Shown here one piece after another: positions 5,775 through 13,176 of a stretch of 21,869 nucleotides of DNA. Position 1 is the first letter of the stretch, and every line of letters starts with the position of its first letter. The notes beneath the pieces were generated by a model. That model ran no database searches, was not told where the DNA came from, and saw only the letters and a list, made by a program, of their open reading frames with translations. Both the position numbers and the translations under genes were made by a program. Source of the DNA: a virus; IMG/VR virus record IMGVR_UViG_3300037421_000023, positions 1 to 21,869 of that record. One strand, 5' to 3'.

Positions 5775-6200
5775 ATGGGGTTTATAGCCGACGAGCCGGT
5801 CACTGACGTGCGATGGAAAGTCGGAGACTGGTGCATCCTACATCTGGAAATTGGGCAGATCACTGAAAAGCGCGGCAAAGGAAGCGTCAGCTTTTCGGAC
5901 GGGACGTTCGAGACATCTGGCCAACTGGTCGATCTCTTTCGTCCCTTAACCCTCCGCAACAAGAACATCGTCGAATGGTTCAAGGCGCATTACGACTACT
6001 TGCGCGAGATCGCGGGCGAACAGGGCTTCAACTACCCGCGCATCGCCAGCCACTTCGAGAATATGTGCCGCGAAGCGATTGATGCTGAGCCGAATAACAG
6101 ACAAGTTTTCGACAAAGCAGAGAAGTTCGTCCAGGCCGCTCGCGAGCATCAACCCGTCATTCAAGGCGTTGATCTCTTCCGGCCCGCTCGGCGTCACTGA
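5775..6200 (+). CDS. Hypothetical protein (141 aa)
   Basis: The start at 5775 (MGFIADEPVTDVRWKVGDWC) is preferred to upstream in-frame codons at 5592 and 5748 because GGAGAA lies at 5764-5769 with normal spacing and it follows the previous stop at 5773 directly. The N-terminal half resembles a small beta-barrel (VGDWCILHLEIGQITEKRGK, VSFSDGTFET). The C-terminal half is helical (IVEWFKAHYDYLREIAGEQG, FDKAEKFVQAAREHQ). I do not recognise a family. Confidence 0.7.
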   Translation: MGFIADEPVTDVRWKVGDWCILHLEIGQITEKRGKGSVSFSDGTFETSGQLVDLFRPLTLRNKNIVEWFKAHYDYLREIAGEQGFNYPRIASHFENMCREAIDAEPNNRQVFDKAEKFVQAAREHQPVIQGVDLFRPARRH

Positions 6201-6226
6201 AAGAAAAGCCCGACCTGAGCCGGGCT
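6201..6226 (-). terminator. Intrinsic-terminator-like hairpin, oriented leftward
   Basis: AGCCCG (6207-6212) and CGGGCT (6221-6226) form a stem around an 8-base loop. On the leftward strand the stem is followed by TTTTCTTTC, so it has terminator form there. On the rightward strand the next bases are GAGTTGTCG, with no T run. It begins directly after the stop at 6200, where a rightward terminator would be expected. It may block antisense transcription or act weakly in both directions. Confidence 0.5.
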
Positions 6227-6291
6227 GAGTTGTCGATCTACCGAAGGGTTTGTGACACATGCCGGGCGATGCTGCAAATGGGAGATTATTG

Positions 6292-6702
6292 ATGGGCGGC
6301 AATGTGGATCAAGCCAAGCCGTGCCTGACGGCTGGTGCTATCTATAAGACGCAAATCGAACCGCGTCGGATAACGGTCGTGGTCGAGTGTCCGCAACAAA
6401 TCGATCTGCTCGCACCAATGGAATTGGAGCGATACGCGGCCACGTTGGAGGATCGGGTCCACGATGCCATGGAGTGGGTGCTCGGGCCTTGGTTCTATAA
6501 CGCGATACACGAAAGGCGCGTGGCCTTGATTCAAAAGACAGGATGGCCAGATTTTCATCTGTCTCCCGAGGAAGCGGCTGAACTAGCCGAACTCGATGCT
6601 CGCGTTGAAGCACTTGCCGCGTTCTCAGAGACGCCATCGGACAATGAAGCGATGAACATCATACGGCGCGCGGCGAAGAAAATGCGGGAACTCACGGAAT
6701 GA
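6292..6702 (+). CDS. Hypothetical protein (136 aa)
   Basis: The ATG at 6292 has GGGAGA seven bases upstream and is preferred over the in-frame ATG at 6259. The protein begins MGGNVDQAKPCLTAGAIYKT, has a predicted beta-rich first third (RRITVVVECPQQIDLL), and then long helices (ERYAATLEDRVHDAMEWVLG, SPEEAAELAELDARVEALAA). The C-terminus is basic and helical. It begins a new gene pair after the hairpin at 6207-6226. No family recognised. Confidence 0.72.
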   Translation: MGGNVDQAKPCLTAGAIYKTQIEPRRITVVVECPQQIDLLAPMELERYAATLEDRVHDAMEWVLGPWFYNAIHERRVALIQKTGWPDFHLSPEEAAELAELDARVEALAAFSETPSDNEAMNIIRRAAKKMRELTE

Positions 6703-7010
6703 CCGACGATCTCCGCATCGCCCGAGGTATCTGTCTCTCCGCTGCCATTGGCGCGACTGTGTGGCTGACGGCGTGGTCGTGCGCCAGAGCCGATGAAATG
6801 TGCCGCGCGCCCAACATCCCTCGCGTGGTGCGTGACTTCAGGGCCGTGACTAATATTCCCGGAATCGCTGGCTTGGTCTGGTTCCTCGCCTGTCCAGCAG
6901 AAGGCCCGTGCGAATACCGGATGACCATGGACATCCCGGCCGATCCCGTGGCACGGGTCGAGTGCCTCACACCAGACCAGAACGCCGAGGCAGAACGGAG
7001 ATGGAGATGA
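6699..7010 (+). CDS. Small exported Cys-rich hypothetical protein (103 aa)
   Basis: ATGA overlap with the previous gene. Residues 6-31 look like a Sec signal peptide: a basic start (RIARG), a hydrophobic core (ICLSAAIGATVWLTAW) and a cleavage site after Ala-Arg-Ala31. The mature part of about 72 residues has four cysteines (35, 65, 71, 89), which suits disulfides in the periplasm. It has no lysozyme, holin or spanin hallmark that I can see. It lies just before the terminase genes, where small lysis or accessory genes sometimes occur. Function unknown. Confidence 0.7.
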   Translation: MTDDLRIARGICLSAAIGATVWLTAWSCARADEMCRAPNIPRVVRDFRAVTNIPGIAGLVWFLACPAEGPCEYRMTMDIPADPVARVECLTPDQNAEAERRWR

Positions 7011-7246
7011 CCGACCCAACATCCGGCTTCATCGCGCCTCACGGCAACGGCACACCAACCATCCTTGGTCCGCTTACACCCAGGCCATGGCAACGGACAC
7101 TGGCCAAAGCCGCCAGGATTCTGGGCCAGGAACTGACAGCGGAAGGCTTCACCGGCGAAGTGGTTACGGTGTATCGTGCTGGCATCGTGGTCGATGTGGA
7201 GGTCAGGCGTGCCGCCAGCACAGACAGCGCATCGGCTCTTGCGTAG
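7007..7246 (+). CDS. Small hypothetical protein (79 aa)
   Basis: The ATG at 7007 overlaps the previous stop, with GGAGATGGAG directly upstream; an in-frame ATG at 7001 is the alternative. The product begins MTDPTSGFIAPHGNGTPTIL and includes WQRTLAKAARILGQELTAEG and VVTVYRAGIVVDVEVRR. It looks like a compact alpha/beta protein. It is the last gene before the terminase small subunit. No family recognised. Confidence 0.62.
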   Translation: MTDPTSGFIAPHGNGTPTILGPLTPRPWQRTLAKAARILGQELTAEGFTGEVVTVYRAGIVVDVEVRRAASTDSASALA

Positions 7247-7274
7247 CAGGGCGGAACTAGGGTAACGCCAACCC

Positions 7275-7820
7275 ATGGCTCTTACCGGAAAGCAGCGGGC
7301 CTTTGTTCGGTACTACATAGCCGCCGACATGACGAACGCGGCGGAAGCATACCGTAAGGCTTACCCAGCCGCCAGGAAGTGGACCGCTGCGTCTTGTGCG
7401 AATATCGCAGAGAAACTCCTTCGTCATGCCGACATCTTACCGATAATCACAAAAGCACGCGAAGAAGCCGGAAGGGCTATAGAACAAACCATTGATAAGT
7501 ATGCCCTTTCAAAAAAAGACCTGATGGACCAACTGGCACGAATGATCACACTTGATCCTCGGCGAGTGTTTAAGTGGGGACCAGACGGAGTGGTTGTGCA
7601 TGAAAGCGACGACCTGACCGACGATGAGGCGATGGCCGTCACTGAGGTAAGCCAAACCAAAACAGCGGAAGGCGGGACCATTCGGGTTAAGATCGCTGAC
7701 CGGCAAGCGGCTATTATGAACTTCGCGAAACTTGCTGGCCATGGGAACGATAAACCCGAAACCAATATCAAGATCACACTGGAACAGTTGGTTCTTGCTT
7801 CCTTTCGGGTCGAACCCTGA
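7275..7820 (+). CDS. terS: Terminase small subunit (181 aa)
   Basis: The N-terminal half LTGKQRAFVRYYIAADMTNA, then AAEAYRKAYPAARKW and ANIAEKLLRHADI, matches the Terminase_2-type small subunit: a DNA-binding helix-turn-helix that recognises the packaging site. The middle (DLMDQLARMITLDPRRVFKW) and end are typical of the oligomerisation and C-terminal region. Usual length. It lies directly before the large subunit, which its stop overlaps if that gene starts with CTG at 7817. The ribosome-binding site is weak (AGGG about 14 bases upstream), so the start at 7275 rests on the MALTGKQ homology. Confidence 0.9.
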   Translation: MALTGKQRAFVRYYIAADMTNAAEAYRKAYPAARKWTAASCANIAEKLLRHADILPIITKAREEAGRAIEQTIDKYALSKKDLMDQLARMITLDPRRVFKWGPDGVVVHESDDLTDDEAMAVTEVSQTKTAEGGTIRVKIADRQAAIMNFAKLAGHGNDKPETNIKITLEQLVLASFRVEP

Positions 7821-9304
7821 AAGCCGCGCTGCCGCTGGCGGAATGGCGGGCGCACCCGGCGCGCTTCGTGCGAGAGGTTTTCGATGCGGTCCCCGATCCG
7901 TGGCAGGACGAGGTTCTCGAAGCCTTCCCGTCGCATCAACGTGTCGCGATGAAGGCGTGTAAAGGACCAGGTAAGACAGCAACTGAGGCGTGGCTCGCCT
8001 GGAATTTCCTACTTACGAGGCCACATCCGAAGGTCGCTGCGACCTCTATCAGCGCGGACAACCTGTCAGACAACCTATGGACCGAAATGGCCCACTGGCA
8101 AAACAAGTCCAGGTTATTGCAGTCCGCCTTCGAATGGACCAAGACGCGGATTTTCGCGCGAGACCACCCAGAAACGTGGTGGATGGCAGCCCGCTCATGG
8201 TCGAAAACAGCTGATCGCACACAACAAAGCGCCACGCTGGCCGGCCTTCACGCTGACTATATTCTGTTCATCCTTGATGAATCAGGTGGTATCCCAGATG
8301 CTGTTATGGTCTCCGCTGAGGCCGCTTTGGCTTCATGTCGAGAAGGCCATATTGTCCAAGCTGGCAACCCGACACACCTGGAAGGCCCGCTTTATCGGGC
8401 TTGTACCTCGCAACGTGCGCTATGGTTCATAGTAGAAATCACAGGCGATCCGGACGATCCGAAACGTAGCCCACGAGTCTCGGTGGAGTGGGCAAGGCAG
8501 CAGATCGCTTCGTACGGCAAAGATAACCCGTGGGTGTTGGTCAATGTCTTCGGCCGCTTCCCGCCCTCCAGTCTGAATTCGCTGATTGGTCCCGATGAAG
8601 TTAGAGATGCTACCCTCCGTATCTATCGGGAGCCGGATTATGCATATGCGGCGCGTGTTTTGGGCGTTGATGTGGCTCGGTTCGGCGATGATTCCAGCGT
8701 CATTTTCCCTCGACAAGGCTTGGTAGCGTTCGACCCTCTTCAGTTCCGCAACATTGATGGCACGCAGGGCGGTGGCCTGGTCGCACGTAAGATGATGGAC
8801 TGGGACGCTGACGCCGTGTTCGTGGATGATACGGGCGGCTACGGCGCGTCGTGGATCGACAGTCTAATCAGGTTGGGACACTCTCCGGTAGGCGTGGGGT
8901 TCTCTGGCAAGCCGGATGACCCACGCTACACCAACAAGCGTGCTGAAATGGCGTTTGAGTGTGTCGAATGGATCAAGCGTGGTGGGCGAATCCCGGACAT
9001 TCCCGAATTGCGTGCCGCGCTGACCGAAACCACCTACACTTTCCAGGGTGATCGGCTGCTGGTTGAACCGAAGGACCAGATCAAGTTGCGCCTTGGCTAT
9101 TCTCCAGACCATTTTGACGCTCTGATGTTGACGTTCGCAGCACCCGTGGTGCGGAAACCAGACGGGGCGAATATTGCCAGACGCCGTGGTTTCGAGTCCA
9201 ACTACCAGCCACTATCTGACGCCTGGAACGTCAACAAGGACAACGACAGGTCGCGCCAACAGAACTGGCTACCCGGGCAGGCGACGCCATGGATGGGGCG
9301 GTGA
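7817..9304 (+). CDS. terL: Terminase large subunit (about 495 aa), probable CTG start
   Basis: The packaging motor and nuclease. With a CTG start at 7817, the Walker A-like CKGPGKT lies at residues 48-54, Walker B LFILDE at 150-155 (Asp154, catalytic Glu155), and the C-terminal RNase H-like nuclease begins at GVDVARFGDD (283-292) with VFVDDTGGYG later. Between the in-frame stop at 7751 and GTG at 7868 there is no ATG, GTG or TTG, yet the upstream codons read LAEWRAHPARFVREVF, which belongs to this family's N-terminus. CTG 7817 overlaps the small-subunit stop as CTGA, like the ATGA joints elsewhere. GTG 7868 lacks a ribosome-binding site. The product call is secure; the start is inferred. Confidence 0.92.
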   Translation: MKAALPLAEWRAHPARFVREVFDAVPDPWQDEVLEAFPSHQRVAMKACKGPGKTATEAWLAWNFLLTRPHPKVAATSISADNLSDNLWTEMAHWQNKSRLLQSAFEWTKTRIFARDHPETWWMAARSWSKTADRTQQSATLAGLHADYILFILDESGGIPDAVMVSAEAALASCREGHIVQAGNPTHLEGPLYRACTSQRALWFIVEITGDPDDPKRSPRVSVEWARQQIASYGKDNPWVLVNVFGRFPPSSLNSLIGPDEVRDATLRIYREPDYAYAARVLGVDVARFGDDSSVIFPRQGLVAFDPLQFRNIDGTQGGGLVARKMMDWDADAVFVDDTGGYGASWIDSLIRLGHSPVGVGFSGKPDDPRYTNKRAEMAFECVEWIKRGGRIPDIPELRAALTETTYTFQGDRLLVEPKDQIKLRLGYSPDHFDALMLTFAAPVVRKPDGANIARRRGFESNYQPLSDAWNVNKDNDRSRQQNWLPGQATPWMGR

Positions 9305-9358
9305 TAAGGCTTGCTGTATCGCGTGAACCAAGGCTAGATCGAGGGTAGGAGAGTGATC

Positions 9359-9544
9359 ATGACCGACGCGGAGTTTCAAAAAGACCTGGCGACCACGGCC
9401 CTCCCTCGTGGAACCAGGTGGCGGGAAGGGCCGGAAGCTCTGATTGCCGAGCATCGAGAGTATGACGCGGCCAGGTTGCGTCTCTGGGCCGATCGTCAAC
9501 GGCATTTCGCGGCGAAGGCCAGAGAGGCGCGGGCTGCATCATGA
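9359..9544 (+). CDS. Small hypothetical protein (61 aa)
   Basis: The ATG at 9359 has AGGAGAG six bases upstream; a GTG at 9353 lies within that site. The product is short, charged and helical (MTDAEFQKDLATTALPRGTR, then EYDAARLRLWADRQRHFAAK). It starts a run of seven small genes between terminase and portal, a common position for head-completion or accessory proteins in this kind of phage. No domain recognised. Confidence 0.72.
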   Translation: MTDAEFQKDLATTALPRGTRWREGPEALIAEHREYDAARLRLWADRQRHFAAKAREARAAS

Positions 9545-9741
9545 CCGATGCGCAACGGGGTGCCCTCGACAAGATGACCGGTGCGAGTTGGCGCGAGGTT
9601 GAGGTTGGCACGCTTCTGGTCACGCCGATGGCTGGCGCGTCATTCCTGCTTGGACCGGACGGTCGGCGCGACGCGCTTTCCGTTCAGCGGGTGTACCAAC
9701 CCAATGAAGCTGGCCGCATGATCGTCGAGGCGCCTCCCTGA
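9541..9741 (+). CDS. Small hypothetical protein (66 aa)
   Basis: ATGA overlap with the previous gene. The product is compact and beta-rich: ASWREVEVGTLLVTPMAGAS, FLLGPDGRRDALSVQRVY. The next gene follows its stop with no spacing. No known family. Confidence 0.68.
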   Translation: MTDAQRGALDKMTGASWREVEVGTLLVTPMAGASFLLGPDGRRDALSVQRVYQPNEAGRMIVEAPP

Positions 9742-9981
9742 ATGGGCGCGATGTGGGCCAACCAGTCCGCCGGCCAGTGGGGCGCGCAATCACCCTTCGT
9801 GAAGACGATCGCGGGTGAGATGGGGGAGGTGCCTCTCGTTGGCCGTGGTGTGACGCTTCCCGCTCCGCCGCCTGCGCTGGCATCGGTAGCACCGGCTTCA
9901 CCGTCGGTCGCGCCGGCTGGGACAAACGCCTTCGCCGCCGCGTTTGGGCCTGCCACGCAGGGCAAGAGTCTGTTAGGATGA
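9742..9981 (+). CDS. Small Ala/Pro-rich protein ending in SLLG (79 aa)
   Basis: The start directly follows the previous stop. The protein has a Trp/Gln-rich N-terminus (MGAMWANQSAGQWGAQSPFV), a low-complexity Ala/Pro middle and the C-terminus ATQGKSLLG. The same kind of end (ATRSLLG) occurs in the gene at 10426. Short Pro/Ala-rich proteins with a conserved (K/R)SLLG end are, from memory, frequent between terminase and portal genes of environmental podoviruses. The shared tail suggests binding to a common partner, perhaps the portal or head. Function unproven. Confidence 0.68.
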   Translation: MGAMWANQSAGQWGAQSPFVKTIAGEMGEVPLVGRGVTLPAPPPALASVAPASPSVAPAGTNAFAAAFGPATQGKSLLG

Positions 9982-10424
9982 CGGGTATGGATCAACCACC
10001 CGAGAAGACGATCGAAGAGCACTTTAGAAGCTGGGAGAGTTCGGCCTTTGGTTACGGCTACGGGACGGGCGAACCTCACGTGCTGGCCGCGCTTCAGTCG
10101 TTTCTCGCGGTATGTCCGGACGAGGGAGCGTATGACTATCGGCTATTGGAGATTGCCGTTGGCCCGACTGTAGCGTGGTTGTTGATTAGCACGTTATGTC
10201 GCCAGGAGGCGCTGGAATACGGCGGATCGCCTCGGTTTGCGTGGCTTACCGATGCCGGCAAGAAATTGAAAGCGTTCGTCTGTTCTCATTCGGTTGACGA
10301 TCTGGTCGATCTGGTTTGTCAGGACGAGGGGCGTATAGACATCTGCTGTCGCGATGCGTGCAACTGCGGCCCGGAAGGCTATGAAAAGGGCCGCGTCTGT
10401 CCGAATCCGTTTTGGGGGCGGTGA
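9978..10424 (+). CDS. Conserved phage hypothetical protein, Cys-rich C-terminus (148 aa)
   Basis: ATGA overlap at 9978, with a second Met at 9987. The pattern EHFRSWESSAFGYGYGTGEP, AVGPTVAWLLISTLC, SPRFAWLT and a C-terminal CCRDACNCGPEGYEKGRVCP matches a family I recall as conserved but uncharacterised in phages. The C-terminal cysteines (six within about 25 residues) could bind zinc. There is no signal peptide, so disulfides are less likely. Function unknown. Confidence 0.78.
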   Translation: MTGMDQPPEKTIEEHFRSWESSAFGYGYGTGEPHVLAALQSFLAVCPDEGAYDYRLLEIAVGPTVAWLLISTLCRQEALEYGGSPRFAWLTDAGKKLKAFVCSHSVDDLVDLVCQDEGRIDICCRDACNCGPEGYEKGRVCPNPFWGR

Positions 10425-10425
10425 C

Positions 10426-10653
10426 ATGGGCTTTCTCTCCCCCTCGATCCCGTCTCCACCGACGCCACCCGTCCCGCCGCCCGCTGCGATGCCTGCCACG
10501 CTGGCTAATCCACAGGTCGCGGGAGCAGGCGCGGCACAGCGTCAAGCTGCTGCGGCTGCGGGGATGGCTGGGTTTGGGGGAACGCTGACGAATGAGGGTG
10601 GCGCCGCTGGAACGACACCGCAGAACACCGCGACTCGGAGCCTTTTGGGGTGA
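10426..10653 (+). CDS. Small Pro-rich phage protein ending in SLLG (75 aa)
   Basis: The start at 10426 (MGFLSPSIPSPPTPPVPPP) is one base after the previous stop, with GGGGGCGG upstream. A Pro-rich head is followed by an Ala-rich helix (AGAGAAQRQAAAAAGMAGFG) and the end TATRSLLG. This arrangement is recurrent in phages next to the portal gene. It shares its C-terminal signature with the gene at 9742, suggesting a paralogous pair or a common binding motif. Confidence 0.75.
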   Translation: MGFLSPSIPSPPTPPVPPPAAMPATLANPQVAGAGAAQRQAAAAAGMAGFGGTLTNEGGAAGTTPQNTATRSLLG

Positions 10654-10841
10654 GCGCCAGGTTCTCTGAGTTGATCGACCGCGCCGCTGGCCAGACTGGC
10701 GTTCCTGGCGCCGCGCAACCGACTCGCTACGTGCTTGGCTTCGCTCCGCCCGTCGCGCCCGGCTTCTGGGGTGAGGTAGTATATAGGTACCAGGACGGGA
10801 AGCTGATCGGCGCGGAGGTTCGGGAGACGGTGAAGGCATGA
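10650..10841 (+). CDS. Small hypothetical protein (63 aa)
   Basis: GTG start overlapping the previous stop as GTGA. The product reads SARFSELIDRAAGQTGVPGA at the start and PGFWGEVVYRYQDGKLIGAE near the end: a short helix followed by a beta hairpin. No family recognised. Supported by overlap on both sides (the next gene begins in ATGA at 10838). Confidence 0.65.
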   Translation: MSARFSELIDRAAGQTGVPGAAQPTRYVLGFAPPVAPGFWGEVVYRYQDGKLIGAEVRETVKA

Positions 10842-11152
10842 ACCGGGCGCGTGTCATACGTTTGGCTCGACAGATGGCGGCAGATCGCGAAGAGAACGCC
10901 GAACGGTTCGCCGCGCTTCGCAATGACAGCATGACGGCTGATTACACCCAGAAGGTGCCAGCCGATCATCCTGACTATAAGACGAAGGCGGCCGAACCTA
11001 CGATGGAGGCCGTTGACCGACTCCCGCTGGACTACTTGCGGTGTTTACACTCCTATGGATACGTCGATGTTTATCGAGCTTGGTTGCGGCGCTGGCCTGT
11101 TGCCAGGATCAGGGAACGCGCGGAACGGAATGGCGGGAGGTTTGTGCTCTAA
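10838..11152 (+). CDS. Hypothetical protein (104 aa)
   Basis: ATGA overlap with the previous gene. The N-terminal half is helical and charged (MNRARVIRLARQMAADREEN, AERFAALRND). The C-terminal half reads LPLDYLRCLHSYGYVDVYRA and WLRRWPVARIRERAERNGG. It is the last gene of the post-terminase run. A new promoter and a terminator follow within about 100 bases. No known domain. Confidence 0.7.
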   Translation: MNRARVIRLARQMAADREENAERFAALRNDSMTADYTQKVPADHPDYKTKAAEPTMEAVDRLPLDYLRCLHSYGYVDVYRAWLRRWPVARIRERAERNGGRFVL

Positions 11153-11165
11153 CCCCACGGCTTCC

Positions 11166-11196
11166 TTGACAATCCGCCCGTGACGCCCGCTATATC
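11166..11196 (+). promoter_or_regulatory. Putative vegetative-type promoter upstream of the portal gene
   Basis: TTGACA at 11166-11171 matches the -35 consensus perfectly. CTATAT (11190-11195, spacing 18) or TATATC (11191-11196, spacing 19) serves as the -10. The TTGAC with CTATAT pairing resembles alphaproteobacterial housekeeping promoters. Transcription would start near 11202-11205, only about 20 bases before the terminator stem at 11224, so readthrough would be needed to reach the portal gene. Confidence 0.55.
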
Positions 11197-11223
11197 CCGC
11201 CACGAGCGACGAGGAACAACCCG

Positions 11224-11258
11224 AGCCCGCATGCCCTTCCTGGGCGCGCGGGCTTTTT
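11224..11258 (+). terminator. Strong rho-independent terminator before the portal gene
   Basis: AGCCCGC (11224-11230) pairs with GCGGGCT (11248-11254). An inner GCCC/GGGC stem closes around a short loop, and TTTTT (11254-11258) follows. It is a textbook intrinsic terminator on the rightward strand. It would end transcripts from the terminase block and also from the promoter at 11166, unless antiterminated. The portal ribosome-binding site begins seven bases after the T run. Confidence 0.82.
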
Positions 11259-11274
11259 GGCGTCAGGAGAGTCG

Positions 11275-13176
11275 GTGTCCGGCAGCGAGCAAGTTCCTGG
11301 GGTCCAGGCCGGAACGTCGCCGCGTAACCGTCGCGCACCACGCAAGGCGCGGCAACTCCCATACGAAGGCGCTGGCCCGGAACGCCTCGCGCGGACGCCA
11401 GCGAAGGTAAAACGTCCCACTCCAGCGGGGCCGCCTGAGTGGAACGCCATCAAGCAGAACATGGAAGCCAGGATTGGACTCCTGAGAAGTTGGCGAACCA
11501 GCTGGGTACAACACTATCAGCTTCTCGAAACCTACATCCTTCCGCGCCGTGGCATCTTCATCAACACGGCGATGCCCACGCCCAACAGTATGATCCGCGG
11601 CGTACCGATCAATCAAAATATTCTCGATCCCACGGGCACTTACGCGATGCGGCGTTGCGCCGCCGGCCTGACGTCCAACGAGATGTCTCCCTCGCGCCAG
11701 TGGTTCAAGCTAAAGCCGGCGCTATCAGATCGCGAAGACGCTGACCCAGAGGCGATCGAATGGTTCGAGGAGGTCGAGGACCGCATCACCACCGTCATGT
11801 CACGGTCCAACTTCTACCAGGAGGCTGCACAGCTATTCGAGGACCTCGTGACCTTCGGAAGCGGCCCAATGATTATTTACGAAGACGAAAAGGACTTGAT
11901 CCGTTGCTACACGCCATGCTGCGGCGAGTATTTCCTCGCATCGTCATCCGCGAACCGGGTCGAGACGTTCGCGCGCATGTTCGTGATGACGATCGCGGCC
12001 ATCGTCGAGATGTTTGGGCTTGAGAACTGTCCTCCCGATGTCCAGCAGATGTGGACCGATAAGGGCGGCGCTCTTGAGGTCGAAAAGGTCGTGGCGCACA
12101 TGATTGAGCCGAACGCGCCAATCAACGCACCGAAGATCAGCGAACAGGGTGCTGTCGTAACGGGTGGCTTCGCGTGGCGCGAGGCTTACTGGGTCTGGGG
12201 CGGTGAAAGCTCTTACCCGCTGTCTCTGGCCGGGTTTCACGATCAACCCCATCTGTGTCCGCGCTGGGCCGTGACCTCCAACGATCCCTATGGCCGTTCG
12301 CCGGGGATGGACGTGCTGCCCGACATCATTCAGTTGCAGGTCGAAACAGGACGCAAGGCCGAGGCAATCGAGAAGATGGTTCGGCCGCCCATGTTGGCGT
12401 CGATCGACATGAAGAACGAACCGGCTTCGATCCTTCCCGGCAAAGTGACCTACGTCAACGGACTTGGCGCCGACAAGGGAATGCGGCCCGCGTTTACCGT
12501 CAATCCCGAGATCAAGGAGATGATGGAGGACCTGGCGCAGATACAGCAGCGGATCAGGGAAGGGTTCTTCTCGGATTTGTTCGCGATGTTGGAGCAGACG
12601 ACGAAGGATATGACGGCCTATGAAGTGGCTGCACGCAACCAGGAAAAACTCCAAATCCTCGGCCCTGTTGTTGAAAGATTGCAGAACGAATGTCTGGCTC
12701 CGGCGATTAAGCGGGTGTTCAAGATCATGGAGCGTCGCGGCGTGCTGCCGCCTCTCCCGCCAGCGTTGCACGGTGTGCCACTCGGGATTCAATATATTGG
12801 TGTTATTAGTCTCGCCGCGAAGGCCGCGAAGACGGCATCGCTTGAACGCTTCTCGAATGTGATGAATACCATGGCGCAGGTTGACCCAACGGTCATGGAC
12901 CTGTGGAGTCGGGATGCATGGACCGCTGAATATTCTGACGACTTGTTCATTTCGAAGAAGATAATGAACTCTCCCAAAAAGATCGCTCAACTTCGAGATG
13001 CGCGAGCTAAGCAGCAACAAGCTCAACAGGCACTCGCGGCAGCGCAGTCGGCATCCGAAAGCGCGAAAAACCTAGGACAGACGGATGTTGGTGGCGGAAT
13101 TTCAGCGGCAGCCGCACTAACAGGGTTTGGTGGAAGTGGTAATCTCACGACTGCACAGCCAGCAGGAACAGCGTGA
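11275..13176 (+). CDS. Head-to-tail connecting (portal) protein (633 aa)
   Basis: The podovirus portal forms the dodecameric ring through which DNA enters and leaves the head. The GTG at 11275 is chosen because AGGAGAG lies at 11265-11271; the TTG at 11257 is inside the terminator T run. After a basic, Pro-rich N-terminal extension of about 55 residues, the family pattern begins: SWRTSWVQHYQLLETYILPR, then CAAGLTSNEMSPSRQWFKLK, EDLVTFGSGPMIIYED, NDPYGRSPGMDVLPDIIQLQ, and the helical region ending with TKDMTAYEVAARNQEKLQIL and PVVERLQNECLAPAIKRVF. The C-terminus is Gln/Ala-rich with a Gly-rich end (GGISAAAALTGFGGSG). Length fits the Head-tail_con family. Its last residues are partly duplicated just downstream. 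Confidence 0.92.
   Translation: MSGSEQVPGVQAGTSPRNRRAPRKARQLPYEGAGPERLARTPAKVKRPTPAGPPEWNAIKQNMEARIGLLRSWRTSWVQHYQLLETYILPRRGIFINTAMPTPNSMIRGVPINQNILDPTGTYAMRRCAAGLTSNEMSPSRQWFKLKPALSDREDADPEAIEWFEEVEDRITTVMSRSNFYQEAAQLFEDLVTFGSGPMIIYEDEKDLIRCYTPCCGEYFLASSSANRVETFARMFVMTIAAIVEMFGLENCPPDVQQMWTDKGGALEVEKVVAHMIEPNAPINAPKISEQGAVVTGGFAWREAYWVWGGESSYPLSLAGFHDQPHLCPRWAVTSNDPYGRSPGMDVLPDIIQLQVETGRKAEAIEKMVRPPMLASIDMKNEPASILPGKVTYVNGLGADKGMRPAFTVNPEIKEMMEDLAQIQQRIREGFFSDLFAMLEQTTKDMTAYEVAARNQEKLQILGPVVERLQNECLAPAIKRVFKIMERRGVLPPLPPALHGVPLGIQYIGVISLAAKAAKTASLERFSNVMNTMAQVDPTVMDLWSRDAWTAEYSDDLFISKKIMNSPKKIAQLRDARAKQQQAQQALAAAQSASESAKNLGQTDVGGGISAAAALTGFGGSGNLTTAQPAGTA

Noticed and set aside
11944-13026. 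Long leftward open frame (360 aa) opposite the portal gene
   Set aside because: The portal gene on the other strand has clear family motifs. This frame is His/Arg/Leu-rich antisense sequence in GC-rich DNA with no recognisable domain.
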